Assembly: GCA_023055425.1 (NCBI GenBank)
Contig: JALGPY010000007.1
Coordinates: 87,445,136-87,509,135 of the forward strand
Source of the DNA: Linanthus parryae
Taxonomy: Eukaryota; Streptophyta; Magnoliopsida; Ericales; Polemoniaceae
Reading direction: 5' to 3'
DNA: 64,000 nucleotides
Shown here: in pieces, positions 13,968 through 27,707 of the stretch
Layout of the letters: every line of letters begins with the position of its first letter
Numbering within the stretch: the first letter of the stretch is position 1
Notes under the pieces: model-generated
The model's input: only the letters and a program-made list of their open reading frames with translations
Told to the model about the DNA's origin: nothing
The model's database searches: none
Made by a program: the position numbers and the translations under genes

Positions 13968-14859
13968 AGCCGAAGATGGGTTATGAAAACTCTTACTATA
14001 ATCATAACTAAATATGCAATTTGAGTGCCTTTTCTCATAGCAAAAGAGGCACCTGGATTAAACTCCAGGAAGTCCACAATGTCACTTTTCCACGCATTTG
14101 TCCCTTTCTTCGCGATCGAAGGCTGAGCGTGGCTTCTTTCTTTAGGTTATGCGTTTTCCTTGGGAGTAGGGCTGCCTTTTGGGTGTTTTAACTGCCGGAC
14201 CACCAACGACGCAGGCTCGTCAGAAGCCTTATTCTTCTAGGATTGCTTGATAAGGGGGGAAAGAAAGGTTTCAAGCGCGCTTGAGGTTAGGTCTTGAACT
14301 CCTGGATCCATCCTCATGTATATAGGGACACCATGCTTCTTCGTTGAGCGCAACAAGTCAATAAAGCATGTGCTACGATCCCGGGACACAAATCGTCTCA
14401 AACAAAACTGACATGTGAAGGGACGTTAGGCGTCACGTTATGTATGCTGTTCAAGAAGAATGAAAAGTGCTAAAGCCTACCTTGTTAAAGTCATCTGCGT
14501 TTCTCTTCCTGGGGTTGAAGGAATTCTTCTTGGCTACAGCGATCTTCTCTTGAAGGATCAGATCAGCACACAAGTGATGGTCTTTATCCGATAGAGAATA
14601 AAAACCATACTGTGTCGCGTCCCGAGAGCAGGATGACTTGAATGGGAAACCTTTTATTACAAGCGCGGGAGCTTTTCTTGGCTGGAGCTGAGCCCGGGAC
14701 CTCGCAATCAGAGGGATCTGTGCACTCCATAAAGACTCCCAATTTGGAGTACACTCTCCTCGCTTTTCCCTGGAAGGTTAAGTCAAAGGGAGCTCAGCAA
14801 TCAATAGGCTATTGCTCTTCCCGTAGAGAAACCCGTTGTAGCAACCCTTGGTGATTCCA

Positions 14860-16214
14860 TCAGACCACATAGGTGGCGCGATGGTGTTGAAACCCAACTA
14901 AGGGCTCACGCAAATGGGATCGTAATGAACCGTTACGAGTTTCATAACTTGAAGTCTCTGGGTTGGCGAAGGGTAGTCGAGTATCCTCTCCTTCACCAGT
15001 TGACAAATCTGACATAACGCCTAGCTCCCTTGCTGATGTGCAGAGGCCTGAACTTGGTGTCGACCTCTTGATACATTCTTTCATGGAAAACGACGTTTTC
15101 CAAGGCAGTGACATAGGGCCTAGCTTCGAAATAATATATTTCGTCGCAAAGAAGGAACGTTGAACGCCCTTAGTTTTGTACCAACGCCATGCTCGAGGAC
15201 TGAGGAGCTCCTTGGTGGCATCAGGCGTGTCCCATAGCCTTACATACGATGGGACTGGAGCATACATAGGCCATCTTTTAAGAACCCACATTGTCAGAAA
15301 TGCGATGTTGACAAAGAAGACAACATCGACTCTGCCTTGTGACTGCTTGACATGAGTCACAGCTTGGTCCAAGCGATGTTACAAGGAACCCGAGACGTGG
15401 GGCCCCAAAGCTACCTTTTGGCGAAGAGAGAGTTTGACTTCGAGCGCGAGGACATGAGTAAACACCCCATCCCGAGGGTACCCGTCTATAAGATAGCGTG
15501 ATAGCCAAACGGAGAGGAAACCACATAACTTCCAGTCAGCACCTTTCCCCTCAAGGGCGGTTATCGCGTCTAGGTCCTTCTCCAATAACTCTTGGGCAAT
15601 TTTTGGCTTCGCGAAGTATCTGAAGAAATAGATGATCCATTTAGACAAGATATTCTTCGCGCAAGATGTTACGGACATGTAGGTGTCATAGTAGGTGGTT
15701 GAGTTCCACCTCAAAGCAGTCTTCTTCACATCCGCGGTGCACTCTCTCATTTTCTCGAAAAGCGTGATCTCCTCATCAGAAGTCAGTGGAGCCAAGGGAT
15801 CTACAGACTCATGCTTGGGAGTTCCAAAAAAATCTCTGTATCCTCGAGGGTTGGCCCAGCCTCGAAGGTAGAAAAGTTGAATGTGTGGGTATTCTTCGAG
15901 TACCTTGAAAGCAGGACCCTCAGCATGTCATTGTCGAGTCTGAGGCTGAGTCCATTCGTAGTGCCCACGGCGTTGTATATCCCAGCATTCGTCAACTCTT
16001 CCTCATAATGTTTGAGGATGAACTCTGTCCATTCTTCCATCGAGTCGAGTTTTTACATGAAGGAATGAAGAAGAAGCTCAGTGAAGGGGTGTAACCCGGC
16101 TTCGAGACTAAGACGTTGCACATCTTGAACGTTAACCAGATCCCTGTTGTCCCTCTGTGGTTCAGACACCAGCTGCAAAACATCCTTTACCGACGATCTT
16201 TGAAGAGTAGTCCC
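14860..16214 (-). pseudogene. Plant mobile domain (aminotransferase-like) core of the antisense gene
   Basis: Minus strand. Three segments in order: 15801-16214, 15379-15795 and 14860-15372. The first has the typical PMD opening (FNFSTFEAGPTLEDTEIFLE); the second has FLSVWLSRYLIDGYPRDGVF; the third begins HRLDQAVTH and has WVLKRWP and SPRAWRWYK. These match the order of conserved blocks of PMD proteins, a plant family found as host genes (MAIN type) and inside transposons. Lesions: a stop at about 16044, a one-base frame change near 15798, and a single TAA at 15376-15378 where a Tyr is normally found. The frame is otherwise open. At 16214 it is cut by the Sirevirus and resumes at 37042 (ETIKG to TTLQ). 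No catalytic function is known for this domain. Confidence 0.75.
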
Positions 16215-17488
16215 TATAAGATACAAGATTCACATGCTTGAAATAGCAGAGCTATTTTAAGGCCTTGAACCAATTTACAAAGCCTTGAATCAGATTTCAC
16301 AGGCAGAGCTATTCTAAGGCCTTGAAACTGGATTCAAAGCCTTGAAACTGTCTGACCTGTGTGCACATACTTAGGGGGAGTTTTTCTAGACTCTTCTAAT
16401 CTGATTCTATCTCTCTCACCCATATGCTTGATCTGTTGCTATTTCATGATGAAAGACAAATAATTTTGATATATTTATCATCGTTTAATCCATCTGTTTG
16501 ACTCAGTTTTGCAGGGAAATTTTATTTCCTAAGTTTGCAGGATTGGTTTCCTAATCTGGCTTTTGCAGGAAAGGAAACATTAAGAGAAGTGATTCTGTGA
16601 TCAATCAGTCACTCATGACAACTTCGCAATCTTTTTAAACGTAAGATCACAACAATATCTCTGACGATCATGATCAACTATCCGTTGGAGAAGGCTGTTA
16701 AGAGAGTCAAAGTTGTTGCCTACAAAACAGGAAGTTTGTTGCTGAAAATCTGGGAAGATTTGCAGAGCTTCTGATCATTATAAATAGAGCTCTTTTTGAA
16801 GCAACAAGCAGAACACTCAACGTGAAAAGAGATAGACACGTTTCAGGATTGACAAGCATAAAAGAAGCACATCATTCTCACAATCCATCTCACAGAAGAT
16901 CACACTGCAGTTCTACACTTCAGTGTTCTTCTGATTTGCACTTTATTTGTATATAATTCTTATACTACTTCTTTATCATTCTCAAGGATTGTTCAAAGTG
17001 AACAATAGATAATTCTTAGTTAATCAGTTAGCTTGTGCAGGTACTAGATAGGTTAGAGATAACCACAAGCTGTAAACAGAGTAAGGCATATCTTTGTGCT
17101 TGAGATCTAGGGCTTAGATTTTCATTAATAAGAATTGTGTTGAAAATCATGCACGGAGAAGATCCCTGAGGTAGAGACGTAGGTCCAAGTGGACTGAACT
17201 CTATAAATCCCTTGTCTCTTGCATTTACAGTTTCATTTGCATACTTAGTATTTGCAGCATTCTAACTAGTCTGTTTTCAAGGGTTTGAAACTCTTTTCAA
17301 GGCCTTGAAAAAGACTTGTCTGTTTTATTTCAAACTGTATTTGCTTGAAACTAATTTCAAGGCCTTGAACTTCAATGTTCTTCATAGAAACTCTTCTCTT
17401 CTACAAGTATTGCAAAAAGTTGACATACTCTATTCACCCCCCTTCTAGAGTATCTCTGCTGTATTACTACCTGCATACTCCCCTTTCA
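16215..17488 (+). repeat. Sirevirus 5' LTR (1274 bp)
   Basis: Ends ...CCCTTTCA. It carries several copies of the AAGGCCTTGAA motif at both ends (near 16256, 16281, 16315, 16336, 17297 and 17357), an internal AGGGGGAG at 16373-16380, and a TATA box TATAAATA at 16779-16786. Confidence 0.9.
16779..16786 (+). promoter_or_regulatory. TATA box of the Sirevirus 5' LTR
   Basis: TATAAATA followed by GAGCTC; the same box is at 36327-36334 in the 3' LTR. Confidence 0.65.
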
Positions 17489-17490
17489 AT

Positions 17491-17502
17491 TGGTATCAGA
17501 GC
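17491..17502 (+). other. Primer binding site of the Sirevirus
   Basis: TGGTATCAGAGC two bases after the LTR end, complementary to initiator Met tRNA. Confidence 0.9.
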
Positions 17503-17529
17503 TTGTATCACTGTATAAGATTTAACCAT

Positions 17530-19301
17530 ATGGTGATCATGAGTACTGCAGGTGATGGTGGTTTCTCACAGGGAAGAGCTGCTAACAGGCCTTCTCTATT
17601 TTTTGGAAATAATTTTGCTCACTGGAAAGCTCTAATGAGAATTTTCATCATTGATCAAGACATAGAGCTATGGACCATTATTCATAATGAACCTCACACT
17701 TTCTACATAGAGAAAGACGGGATTAAAACTCCCAAATCTGAAGATTCTCTTTCCTCATCTGAATTAGAACAATTCTCTATGAATTACAAAGCTATTAACA
17801 TTTTGTATTGTTCTTTGAGTACAGATGAATTCAACAGGATTTCAGGCTGCAAGACTGCCAATGATATCAGGGATAAGCTTGTGGTAACATTTGAAGGAAC
17901 CAGTCAAGTCAAGCAAATTAGGATCAACATCTATCTCAGACAATATGAGGTATTCAAGATGAATGCAGATGAGTCAATCAGAGAAATGTTCAAAAGGTTC
18001 AGAGATAGTCAATAACCTTGATTCACTTGGAAAACATATTTCCAATGAAGAAAAGGTGAGGAAGATTCTGAGAAGACTACTAAAGGCAAAATGGGAACCA
18101 AAGACTACTGCAATTAAGGAAGCTCAAGATCCATCATCACTGCAACTTGATGACCTACAAGGGGAGCTCCTGACACATGAAATATCTATGAATGAAGCTG
18201 ATGGAGAGCTACTAGAAGGAGCCAAGAATTTAGCACTCAAGGCCAAAGAGAATGAGAAAATTCAAAGCCTTGAAACTGAAGAGGATGATGAAGATCCATT
18301 TGATTTGATTTCCAAAGCCTTGACCAAAATCCTCAAGATGAAGAAAAACTTTAGAAAAAAAGACTTCAACAGAGAAAGATAGCAAGGACTACAAAGGTAA
18401 GTTTCTTCAAAAAGTAAATCAGAAGTCATGAACTGCTTTGAATGTGGTGATGCAGGACACTTAATAAGAGATTTCCCACACAAGAAAAGCAAGAACTTCC
18501 TGAAGAAAGATCATGACAGAAGAAAGAAAGCTATGATAGCTTCATGGAGTGATTCAGATACCTCAAGTGACTCTGAATCTGAAGAAGAACATGCCAACCT
18601 ATGCTTCATTGCCAAGCATGATGAAAGTTCTGAAAAGAACATTGAAGTAATGGTAAACTGTCTGATCTCAAAACCAAAAGAAGCTCTCTCAGATTACCTC
18701 AGAACAATACTTTTAAATGAGGAGGACTATCTGAAAGAGAATAGAGTTTTGAAAGAAAAAGTTCATGAGCAAGCAAAAGAGAATTTACAACTTGTTTGTC
18801 TGAATCAGAATCTTGAAATCTATCAGAAGAAAACTGACAGTGATTTAAAGGCCTTGAAAACCAGTTTCAAAGCCTTGAAAATACAAGTCAAGGAAGTAGT
18901 CACTGAGAACTCCTTACTAGTGATAGCCTTGTTAATCTGAGACATCAAGTTGATGAATTAGATAAACAAAAGACTACTCTTACAGAGACACTTCAAGAAT
19001 CTGAATTAGTCAAAGCCAAGCTTGCAGGCTCAGAGCACAAGTTGAACTTGATTCTTGGAGAAAGTTCAAAGTCTGTTCACAAAACTTGTATTTGATACAA
19101 TCCAAATTTTCCAAGAAAGAACAATACCAGATTTGTGAAAGCTGGAAACAAAACATCTCCTAAGTGTCATTTTTGCAACAAAATTTGTCATGTTAAGATG
19201 AATTGTCCTTTCAGAAAAAGAGACCCTCACATAATGAGGAACACATTCCCATTTCAACTCAAAGGACAAGTCAGACAGATTTGGGTTCCTAAAGGGGTCA
19301 G
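17530..19301 (+). pseudogene. gag: Sirevirus gag, frameshifted, two zinc knuckles
   Basis: Starts at ATG 17530 (or 17539). The N-terminal copia gag domain (FFGNNFAHWKALMRIF) runs to about 18000, where a one-base insertion ends the frame; reading resumes in the next frame (IVNNLDSLGKHISNEEKVRK). After stops at 18382 the first zinc knuckle appears at 18428 (CFECGDAGHLIRDF), with its last Cys replaced by Phe. A coiled-coil-like Lys/Glu region follows to 18940, then a frame change and a second knuckle near 19160 (CHFCNKICHVKMNC) and QIWVPKG. The two-knuckle, extended gag is a Sirevirus trait. The frame is cut at 19301 by the nested element and continues at 30254. Confidence 0.85.
19297..19301. 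repeat. Left target-site duplication GTCAG of the nested element
   Basis: GTCAG before TGTAACACC; repeated at 30254-30258 after ...GGTATTTCA. Confidence 0.95.
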
Positions 19302-21812
19302 TGTAACACCCCCAAATTGACCAAACCGGAAACCTGGGGATGTCACTCCGTACCCGAGAGGAGCCCGGATACAAGGAGATTTTATAACATGGTTCGCAAG
19401 CACAAAACATCCACAATAATAATTAAATCCAATTGAAAATATTGCATTATTAAAAATCCAACATCCTAGCCATAAACAAATTAAATTGTTTAAACTAATA
19501 AGGAATTCAAATTCAAATGAAATACTACTTCTATTATTCCATGTGATGCGCGTCCCCTTCTACGCCAGATAACCATCTTCTAAACCTGTGGTGCGGAATG
19601 AAAAAGAAACACCACAGTACAAAATCAGCATGAAATACTGGTAAATAAACATCCAAACATGTAAAACGATGATGAGGTAATTATAAAACAATGACTCATT
19701 TGTAAGTAAGAGTTTTTCGCAAACACATCGGTAATAAAGTTGACTCTTGTATTAAAACATAAGAGTTCCCAATTCCATAATATTTCCAACCAATTTCCAT
19801 AATCATTAGGAAAAATCCAAAATCCATCGTTAACTTCTTTCCGTTAAACAAAAACCAAAAATCCATTATTAATTCGTTGTGACAGGGGAAACCAAACCAT
19901 CTCGCAAGCATCCAAGACCTTAAGTGTCGACACCCCCCAAAGAATCTAGCGTCCAGAGGAGTGAGTACAGGGAGCTATCCGGGGACTTGCAACCGGATTT
20001 AAATAAAAATAAATTGAAACGGAAGACCGAGATCAAACCGTCCAATGCCAATGGTAACCATACCACAATAATAATAAATGTCCCCGCACAACTATTCCAC
20101 TTTACGTATTAATGCATTATCATTAACATGGTGATATTTCAAAAAAAAAACATTTATCAAGTAGAAATCACATATTGCATGTCACGTCACATAAACACAT
20201 TTTGAGACGTAAAGAAATACAAGAATTCGTTTTGACACGAAAGAGATAAGCACAACTAGGCTTGGCATATTTACTTACCTTTAATCTCAAGCAAAGCAAA
20301 TCACTTCCTAGTAATACTCGACATGTCCTTCGTCAACGAAATTGTCGCCTACAAATTTAAATAATATCCTAATCAACACATTGCACACGAAGTCCTATAT
20401 GTAAATGAAATAAGTCTCTTACTAACTCTCCCCAACCCTTTCTAAGGTGAACAACCTCCTTTATAGAAAAATACACTTTATAGAATTAACGTTTATTATT
20501 TTAAAACATAGCTATAGTTATAAAAATATAACTTATAAGATTAACTCATTATTTCCCTTATTATAGGGTAGAGAAGCATATTATTTTTTTTCCCCCAAAA
20601 CAATAATAATTCTAATAGTAGTTCCTCCCAACCAAACAAGCCTTAGTAGAGAGCATAAGTTATAAACTAAATAACTTTTATTTAAAATAAATAATAAATT
20701 TATTTGAAGAAAATACCTTATTCTAATTTGTTATAATCTTATACAAATAAATTAGAAATATATATTTCATCACCCTCATATTATATTATTATTTTTGAGT
20801 AAAGATGAGTACCAAAAAGATCATTCTAAGCTTGTGCAAAAAAAGAATTGTCCCTTATGGGATTTGAACCCATGACCTTCTTCTCAAACTTCACCGAAAC
20901 TTTAAGTGTTAGCTTTTAACCACTGGGCCAACTACCTCTTTGTTATTTCTCTCTTCCAAACTACTAACATTAACTAACTAACCAGATTAAATATGAAAAA
21001 AAACAAAAACAAAACAAAAGAAGAAATAGTGAGAGAGAGAAACGGGTTTGTTACCCAAGAGAGAGAGACGGGACAGAGATGGTGGCGACGTGGGTGGTGA
21101 AGTCGCCGGAAAGGAGGCGACGGCGGTGGCGGAGTCGGCTGGAGAGAGAGAGAGAGAGAGATTGAAGGAGAGATTGAGAGAAATTGAAGGAGAGATTGAG
21201 AGCTATGAATTGGTATGGGAATTTCTCTGAGATTGGGGGGTTTATATAGGCTAGAGGTGAGAATCCGGCGAGGATTAGGAGACCCACTTCGAAAATTTCG
21301 ATTTTGAATCGGGACCAAAAATTGGCGAAATTGGCTTGCTTGATGCTAAATTATCGAGCCTTAATGAGTTTAAATCGAATAGGGAGTGATTTGGGACAAA
21401 CATCAACGAATTTGGTGAAGGTTCGGAGTGGTAATGGTGGTGTTTGGGTTGGAGATGGTCTTCTTCCTCCATGGGAGAGTTTAAGGATGAAGATGACTAT
21501 TTTTAGGGTTAAAGACACTTTCACCCCCACTGTTTTGGATAAAAGTCACTAGCACCCCCCTGAGTTAAATAAAAGACTCTTTATAAAGTTGAGAAAATAC
21601 ATAATAACCCCAAATAGTTACTAGTAATAAAAATTAACTTCTTATCAATAAGATTAGCTCCCAACACTTATACTAATGTCATATTGACACCAAATAATAT
21701 CATAAAATATAATAGTAGCATATTAACACCCAATACTTATAATAATATTATATTAAACTCAATAGTTATATTAATATCATAAATACCCATATCCACAAAA
21801 CGGGGTATTTCA
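19302..21812 (-). repeat. 3' LTR of the LARD-like element (2511 bp)
   Basis: On the minus strand: TATA box TATATAAA at 21241-21248, donor GTAAC at 21054, acceptor TTGTAG ending at 20349, mini-exon 20348-20279, second donor GTAAGTAA at 20278, and final acceptor CACCACAG ending at 19586. Box B-like GGGTTCAAATCCC (20859-20871) and box A-like TGGCCCAGTGG (20920-20930) lie in predicted intron 1. Confidence 0.9.
20859..20930 (-). other. tRNA-like/SINE-head sequence in the LTR
   Basis: Minus strand: TGGCCCAGTGG fits an RNA polymerase III A box and GGTTCAAATCC a B box, about 50 bases apart. The acceptor and anticodon stems do not form a clear cloverleaf, so this is a tRNA-derived relic and not a tRNA gene. 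The same pair is at 29264-29335 and in all four array LTRs. Confidence 0.6.
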
Positions 21813-22013
21813 TCCTTCCCCCCTTAAAGAGAACTTCGTCCTCGAAGTTGAAACCACACTCTAAACGACCCCCATCTACGAGTCTCCATTCTAGGGTATA
21901 ATTAGCAAATGCAACCTAATATCACACACGATGAGTAACATACTATAAGGAGTACTAAAATGACTTGTTTCAAAACTGATTCTTCAAAACCGAAGGATTA
22001 CATCCTTCCCCCC

Positions 22014-22120
22014 TTAAAGAAGTGACGTCCTCAGAACTCCAAATACCTCGTCTAAAAGGTGAGGATATTTCTTCCTCATACCATCCCCTGCTTTAATTGT
22101 CCATAATACCTTTACAATCC
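22014..22120 (-). pseudogene. Remnant of the pol C-terminus in the LARD-like element
   Basis: Minus-strand reading includes [12 protein letters not shown] and then a stop at 22014-22016. The Tekay element ends its chromodomain with [12 protein letters not shown] (near 9470-9500). This fragment shows the element descends from an autonomous Tekay that lost the rest of pol. Confidence 0.7.
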
Positions 22121-25100
22121 TAACACTCTTGGTACATGTGCCCCTTGTCATGATATCTAGAATCTTAACATGGTCAAATCTTCTGGTTCGGGATCCAATA
22201 CATGAAATGGTATAAAAAACACTCTTCCTTAGTTGCTACACATGGGGCAAGGTACTGTCCAAACCTTTCACTTTTCTCTTCAAGACATAGTCATATGTGA
22301 TCATCTGAACACATTGTAAGGCTATGGGGTCGGGATCACAACTATCGCCTGTTGATTATTTTCTATCTTATCATGCAGCACTACGAAGATGTAATAATAT
22401 CACATATATCATACAATGCAACTTAGCAAGTTAGATCATCATTGGGCATTTATAACCAATCTTCCAAGGACAATATTGCTCTTGGGCTTACTTTCCCATA
22501 GTAGGTCTCACACAATATTAGTGTTCTCCATGTAGGAGTAACATCGTAAAACAATCACAATAATCTGAGCCAGAGTCAAGATTAATACATAAATTTATTT
22601 GTTCGAGTATTCCAAGTATATAACAACAATGTCAAAAGAAAGTTCACATGCGGATTTGTCTCTTAGTTGTTGGGTCTAACCTTTGAACACGGTCTTTGGT
22701 ATCATATATAAAAGTCTTTATTATAATCCCCCTTCTAAGTGATTACAAGCACACTCTTACAACCACTCAACAAGAGGTAGAAGCTCTAGTAGCCCAATAA
22801 AAACATACAAATTTTAGATTAGCAATGATTCGAGTGACAAGACTCCAATAATACACAACCTATGACAAAGTGCCTCAATTACATCAAGATTTAGATTGTA
22901 ACGTGACTAGTGAGATCACGTCCACAACTTAATCAGTGCCAAGGAAAATACCCTTATTGCTTCAGTCATCAACCCAAATAACTGTTGCTATTGTCCATAA
23001 GCGATGCTTCACAGAGAGTAAGTTCATAAAGTCTCCCAAGTGTGAAAGTAAGTACTCTTAGTGAACCTAAGCATAAACCAAATCAAAAATTCTAGATTAC
23101 GATTCCCTAAACAATGAAAACGCATCCAAACGAATTTGTATGGCTCTAAAGACGATTCATAAACAAGGAAATATCACGTTCCCTTAACAATATTTAAGTG
23201 AACTCCAAAACGGATTCCCAATGTCAAAACTATATCCGAATGGTACAAAACGTCTTATCTATCAAAATAGAGAATCGAAGAGATAGTGCACAAGACTCCA
23301 AAGCGACATGGTTCCTCCTATCCTTAGACACTTTAACCATAGCCTGTGATATATGATGTTACCCGGTGGTTCCCTTTACCGTTGTTTTCCTACCGTCATC
23401 TGAAAATTCGCCTCGAGCTAAGGAAATAAATAAAAATAAACCATGTGTACCCAAAATAATACGATACTGAGGCACATACACCAAGCAATTTATTCATATT
23501 CAAATAGGTTCAACAATAACGAGACTCTCAAGCTAGTATTCGAATTCACCTTTGGTGATAAATCCTTAAAAACATATTTTTGTTAACAAAGCTCCAAGTA
23601 CATCGCCCGAGAAGATTACAACAACTGAGCGGACCCATTTATCCCGGTACACCAACGATTTCTGTAACTCCGAGGAATTCAATATAAGCATAAAACTCGA
23701 CAAATCTTTTAGAGGTTAATAACCATTCCATTATCCCAAATAGTAGTTTTGTGACAATGCTCCAATCATATACGCCAAACAACGTTATAAGCCAACTACT
23801 CCAACGTGAGACCATACTAAAATAAGTTAGACTACACTAAAAATTTATCTCATTCCTAGCACCAAGGTAGTAGAAAGCTTCCAAAATTTAAATCAATAAC
23901 TCCAATGATAACCGTTACAACATCATAAACTATTTGTCTCGAGAAACAAGGTCTTCAGATTGTCCAAGGCTGAACATCGGTACTCCCAATCATATTAAAA
24001 TAACAAATACATTACGCTTACACAAAATGATGACACAACCCAACGACTAGCGTAACTCCAAGGACAAACCATGAACAAAGAAATATGTCGTTCCTCAAAT
24101 AATAGCTAAGTAACAAGGCTCCAAACATAAATATCTAACACAAAAGTTAACAGTCTAGTGACCTAGAATACCGCACTTAGTTTCTCCAATGGTCTAAAAG
24201 TTATCAGACAAAACTTAGCCCTTCACCTCAAAATTTTAGTTTCACATGAGTGATTCCCTCTTTTCCTTATTCTTTTAAGGTCATCTACAGAAAAGAATGG
24301 AAAGAAACAATCTAAATATAATCCTACACTAACTATAGACGAGACAAGATAAGAAGAGACACAAACACTAGTACAACAACGTGATCCATCAAGACTAGGT
24401 AAAAAAAATACTCCAACCAAAAAGGGAAACTCCAATATCCAATATTCTTTGATAGACATCTCAACTAGAATCACAATATTACATTTTCCTAACCATTTTA
24501 AAATTGGCTCTAAAATAAATTTTAATATTTGGAGAATTCCAAAGACATGGTTCTCAAAACGCTTTCTAGGCGAGGGTGGGTGGGAAACCTCTATAGTCCA
24601 CGCTGACTCTTTAGTCTATCATTTCTCATGGGTCCTCCATAGGTTCCTCCCAAGTCTTGTGAGCTAACAACAATACACACTTTATGAAGTGCGAATTTAT
24701 CACCCATTGGCCTTGATGTAAATATTTTTGCTTGGGAAGGTACCAGCATCCCTCATCAGCTAAATCATTATACTATCTCTTAATTGAAAATCAAAGAATT
24801 CTCATCAAGTAACGACTCCACAATAGAATAACTCTGAACCAGGACGTTGTTGTATACCCTTCTTATAACAAAAGTGAAAACCCAATGCTCACACCTATCC
24901 ATGACTTCTTCGATAAATTCCTAACTTGACATACCCTCCAAGAAAGGTGTTCTTGTCGGGTGGCTTACCTGAAAATTTCCGTTGTTGGATTCACTAGGTT
25001 GATGGCCATATCGACCAGAGTTAAAGGATACTCCTATTAGACATCAAACATAAAATATTATTCTACCATAAGGGTATTCTAAGGCCGACTTCCAAACAAT

Positions 25101-26851
25101 TACATACTTAGCAACTTCCATCTAACAATTTACCCAAGAATTTCAAAAACTTAGCGACATTTATAAGAGACAACACAATGCTGGAGATCGGACTCTCAAG
25201 TAATGTATTAAGATCCCAAAACTTGTTCAAAAATGAAACCCTGAGGCCCAATTCTACGTCAATCATAAATGATAAAAACGCTCAAAACAATACCCCGGAA
25301 AACAAGATTGGTATGAGATGGTTGTGAGAAACTGTCATCAATGAAAGATAATTAAACTCCACATGTACATTATCGATAAATAGAGCTCCAAGTATAATGT
25401 AAATATTTTAGCATTTCTCAACACATTAAAACTCTCAAACAATCTCTATAACAATTTAATATACCAAAATCTCCAAAGTAGTCAACTCAACCGCAATATG
25501 ATTCCGTAAAAACACCCAAGTCTAAACTTCGACAAACTGGCTAAGAAGTATCTAAAACCACAAATTTGAAATCAAGTCGCCAAACATCTTTCAAACACTT
25601 TCGTCTTGACATGATATAAATGCATCTTGTCCCTCCTACATTATTATAAAACTCGTAACCAACCCAATGCGTATGTACTTCACAATTCCTCGATACGAGC
25701 TCATTTATTCTCTTTTCCCGCTCATACAAACTTTGCTTGAATGGCATTTGCTTAAATACCAAAATTATTTTTAATCCTCATTCTTCGGGTTCGGAAAGGT
25801 AAGAAATTTTAACCCTCTTTGTGTAAAAGCTATTTCTAGTGTTGTGTGTGTGGTCTAATGTCCTACACTATAGCCTATTGTATCATTCATAAAGTATCAC
25901 GGAGTTCAAGTAAACATAAATACATGACATCTAATATCAATTATGCATGAAATATAACACATTGATCATCATAAAACCAATTACACATACATTTTTCACA
26001 TAGACGGAACACATCTTATTTCTCATGCTTCTTTAAAAACTATAAAATTTATCAAACGGGTAAGCAAAATTATCAAATTTTGTATGGATCGACCTCTCTG
26101 AGTCTAATTTCGTAATCAAGAAGAATCATCTCAAAATAATTTATATAATTTAAGTTATGCAGAGAATAGCATAACTGCTGTTATAAGCCATCAGAACAGA
26201 AACTTCAACTTCACCAAGTCTTATACTGACTTCAACTTCCTCAAATGGTATAGGATTTCACCTAGATATAGCCATATGTGTCTAATCACCACCATACAGA
26301 TTTTGAGATCCAACCAAGATCTGTAAAGATATAAACTCAAAAATACTATAAATGGCCATTATGAAATTCTGCTATTGAACAACGAACTTTGGAAATTCGT
26401 ATCTAAATCTCCATAACTTATTTGGGATTGAAATTCTTAAGACTTGTTCCTTTACATGCTTACTACCTGATAAAATTTCTGAGAAAAATAACTCAACATT
26501 TAAATATGTCTACTACACCAAATACCATCTGCTGTACAGATTCAAACTCCACAAACTTAACGCTCTCGCGTTCTAACTCATGAATGCTTCCGAAACGCAA
26601 TGCAACATCAACTTCAAACCATACTCCAACTCAATAAAACAAAGACTTATTATATTCCAAAATGGATCCTCAAAACATAAGTATTATCCATCACCAAGCG
26701 GCGAAATTAACCTACGCAAAAATAACCCGAAAGTGGCTTATGCAAAAACCATTCTAAAGTATTGTTTGGCTTCATGGTTTTATACCAAATAAAAACTTCA
26801 AAAGCATTAGAAGTCCAAGAAATGCCAAATATGTCTACTTCCCATAGTTAT

Positions 26852-27252
26852 TCACACTTGCTTCCGACTCACGTCTTCCCTAGGGTTATCCTCGAACTCA
26901 TCATTCTCAATAGGGTCTTCCTCAATCGAAATTTTCTCACTAGGGTCTTCCTCAGTCTCATCATCTTCACTAGAATATATTTTGATCACCATGATCCTTT
27001 TCCATTTCACATAAGACTCCATAAACAATTTACACATAAAGTCGGCATTCACCATCCACTCATCTTGGTAGAAGTAGTCTTCTAGTTCAACCTATTTAAC
27101 CTAGCCATAATATCGCTATACTTGGCGATAATCTCCCTATATATGGGCCCCATAAGTAGAGCCTTCACCATAAAATAAGCTTGGAAAGCGGGATTCCGAT
27201 ATTGAGTAAACTCCAACGCATTAAACTTATCCTCACAATACTGGCATAACAT
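26852..27252 (-). pseudogene. Possible small coding relic, acidic C-terminus
   Basis: Minus strand: ATG at 27252 opens 57 codons (MLCQYCEDKFNALEF, NPAFQAYFMVKALLMGP) to a stop at 27082. Reading then continues in another frame as EDYFYQDEWMVNADFMCKLF, with a tail rich in E and D (EEDPSEKISIEEDPIE) to 26852. A single frame change would join the two. I do not recognise the protein. Its position, about 450 bases after the primer site, is where gag would sit. It could be a degraded gag-like or captured ORF, or chance. Confidence 0.35.
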
Positions 27253-27694
27253 GCTTCCTTGCGGTTCTCTTAGTTCTAATCATCTATAAAAAGGAAACGA
27301 CTCCATATACTCTCCTACTCCACAACTTGTATCATAAAAAAAAATGTTTTCCCTTATGAAATAAGTACATACTCCCAAAACTTCAATTTTTGATCACACG
27401 AGACTTTTGAAAACAATTCACAACTTTGATTACCCAAATAATAGACACTTAACTCAAATTCCAATGAAAAACTTCAAACTCAAACGCTTTAGCTAATCAG
27501 GTAGGCCAAACCTCTTAGCTAGGAGAGGGTGGGTGGGGATACTCACTTACTAAGTCTATTTTCTAAAGACTTAAACACTAAATAACCTATTCAAGACTAC
27601 CCAAATTCCCAACGGCTTGTCAAATTTTAAATTCTTTTCCTATGTCCATTTTAAATTCCCCTACATGTTTTAAATTTTCTTTTTGGATCAACCT

Positions 27695-27707
27695 GGCTCT
27701 GATACCA
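27695..27707 (-). other. Primer binding site of the LARD-like element
   Basis: Minus strand TGGTATCAGAGCC two bases after the LTR end. This fixes the element's orientation and makes 27710-30253 its 5' LTR. Confidence 0.9.

Noticed and set aside
22081..24220. Search for hidden protease, RT or integrase motifs in the LARD-like interior
   Set aside because: No DSG, YxDD/FIDD or HHCC/DDE motifs were seen in any minus-strand frame; described as non-coding instead.
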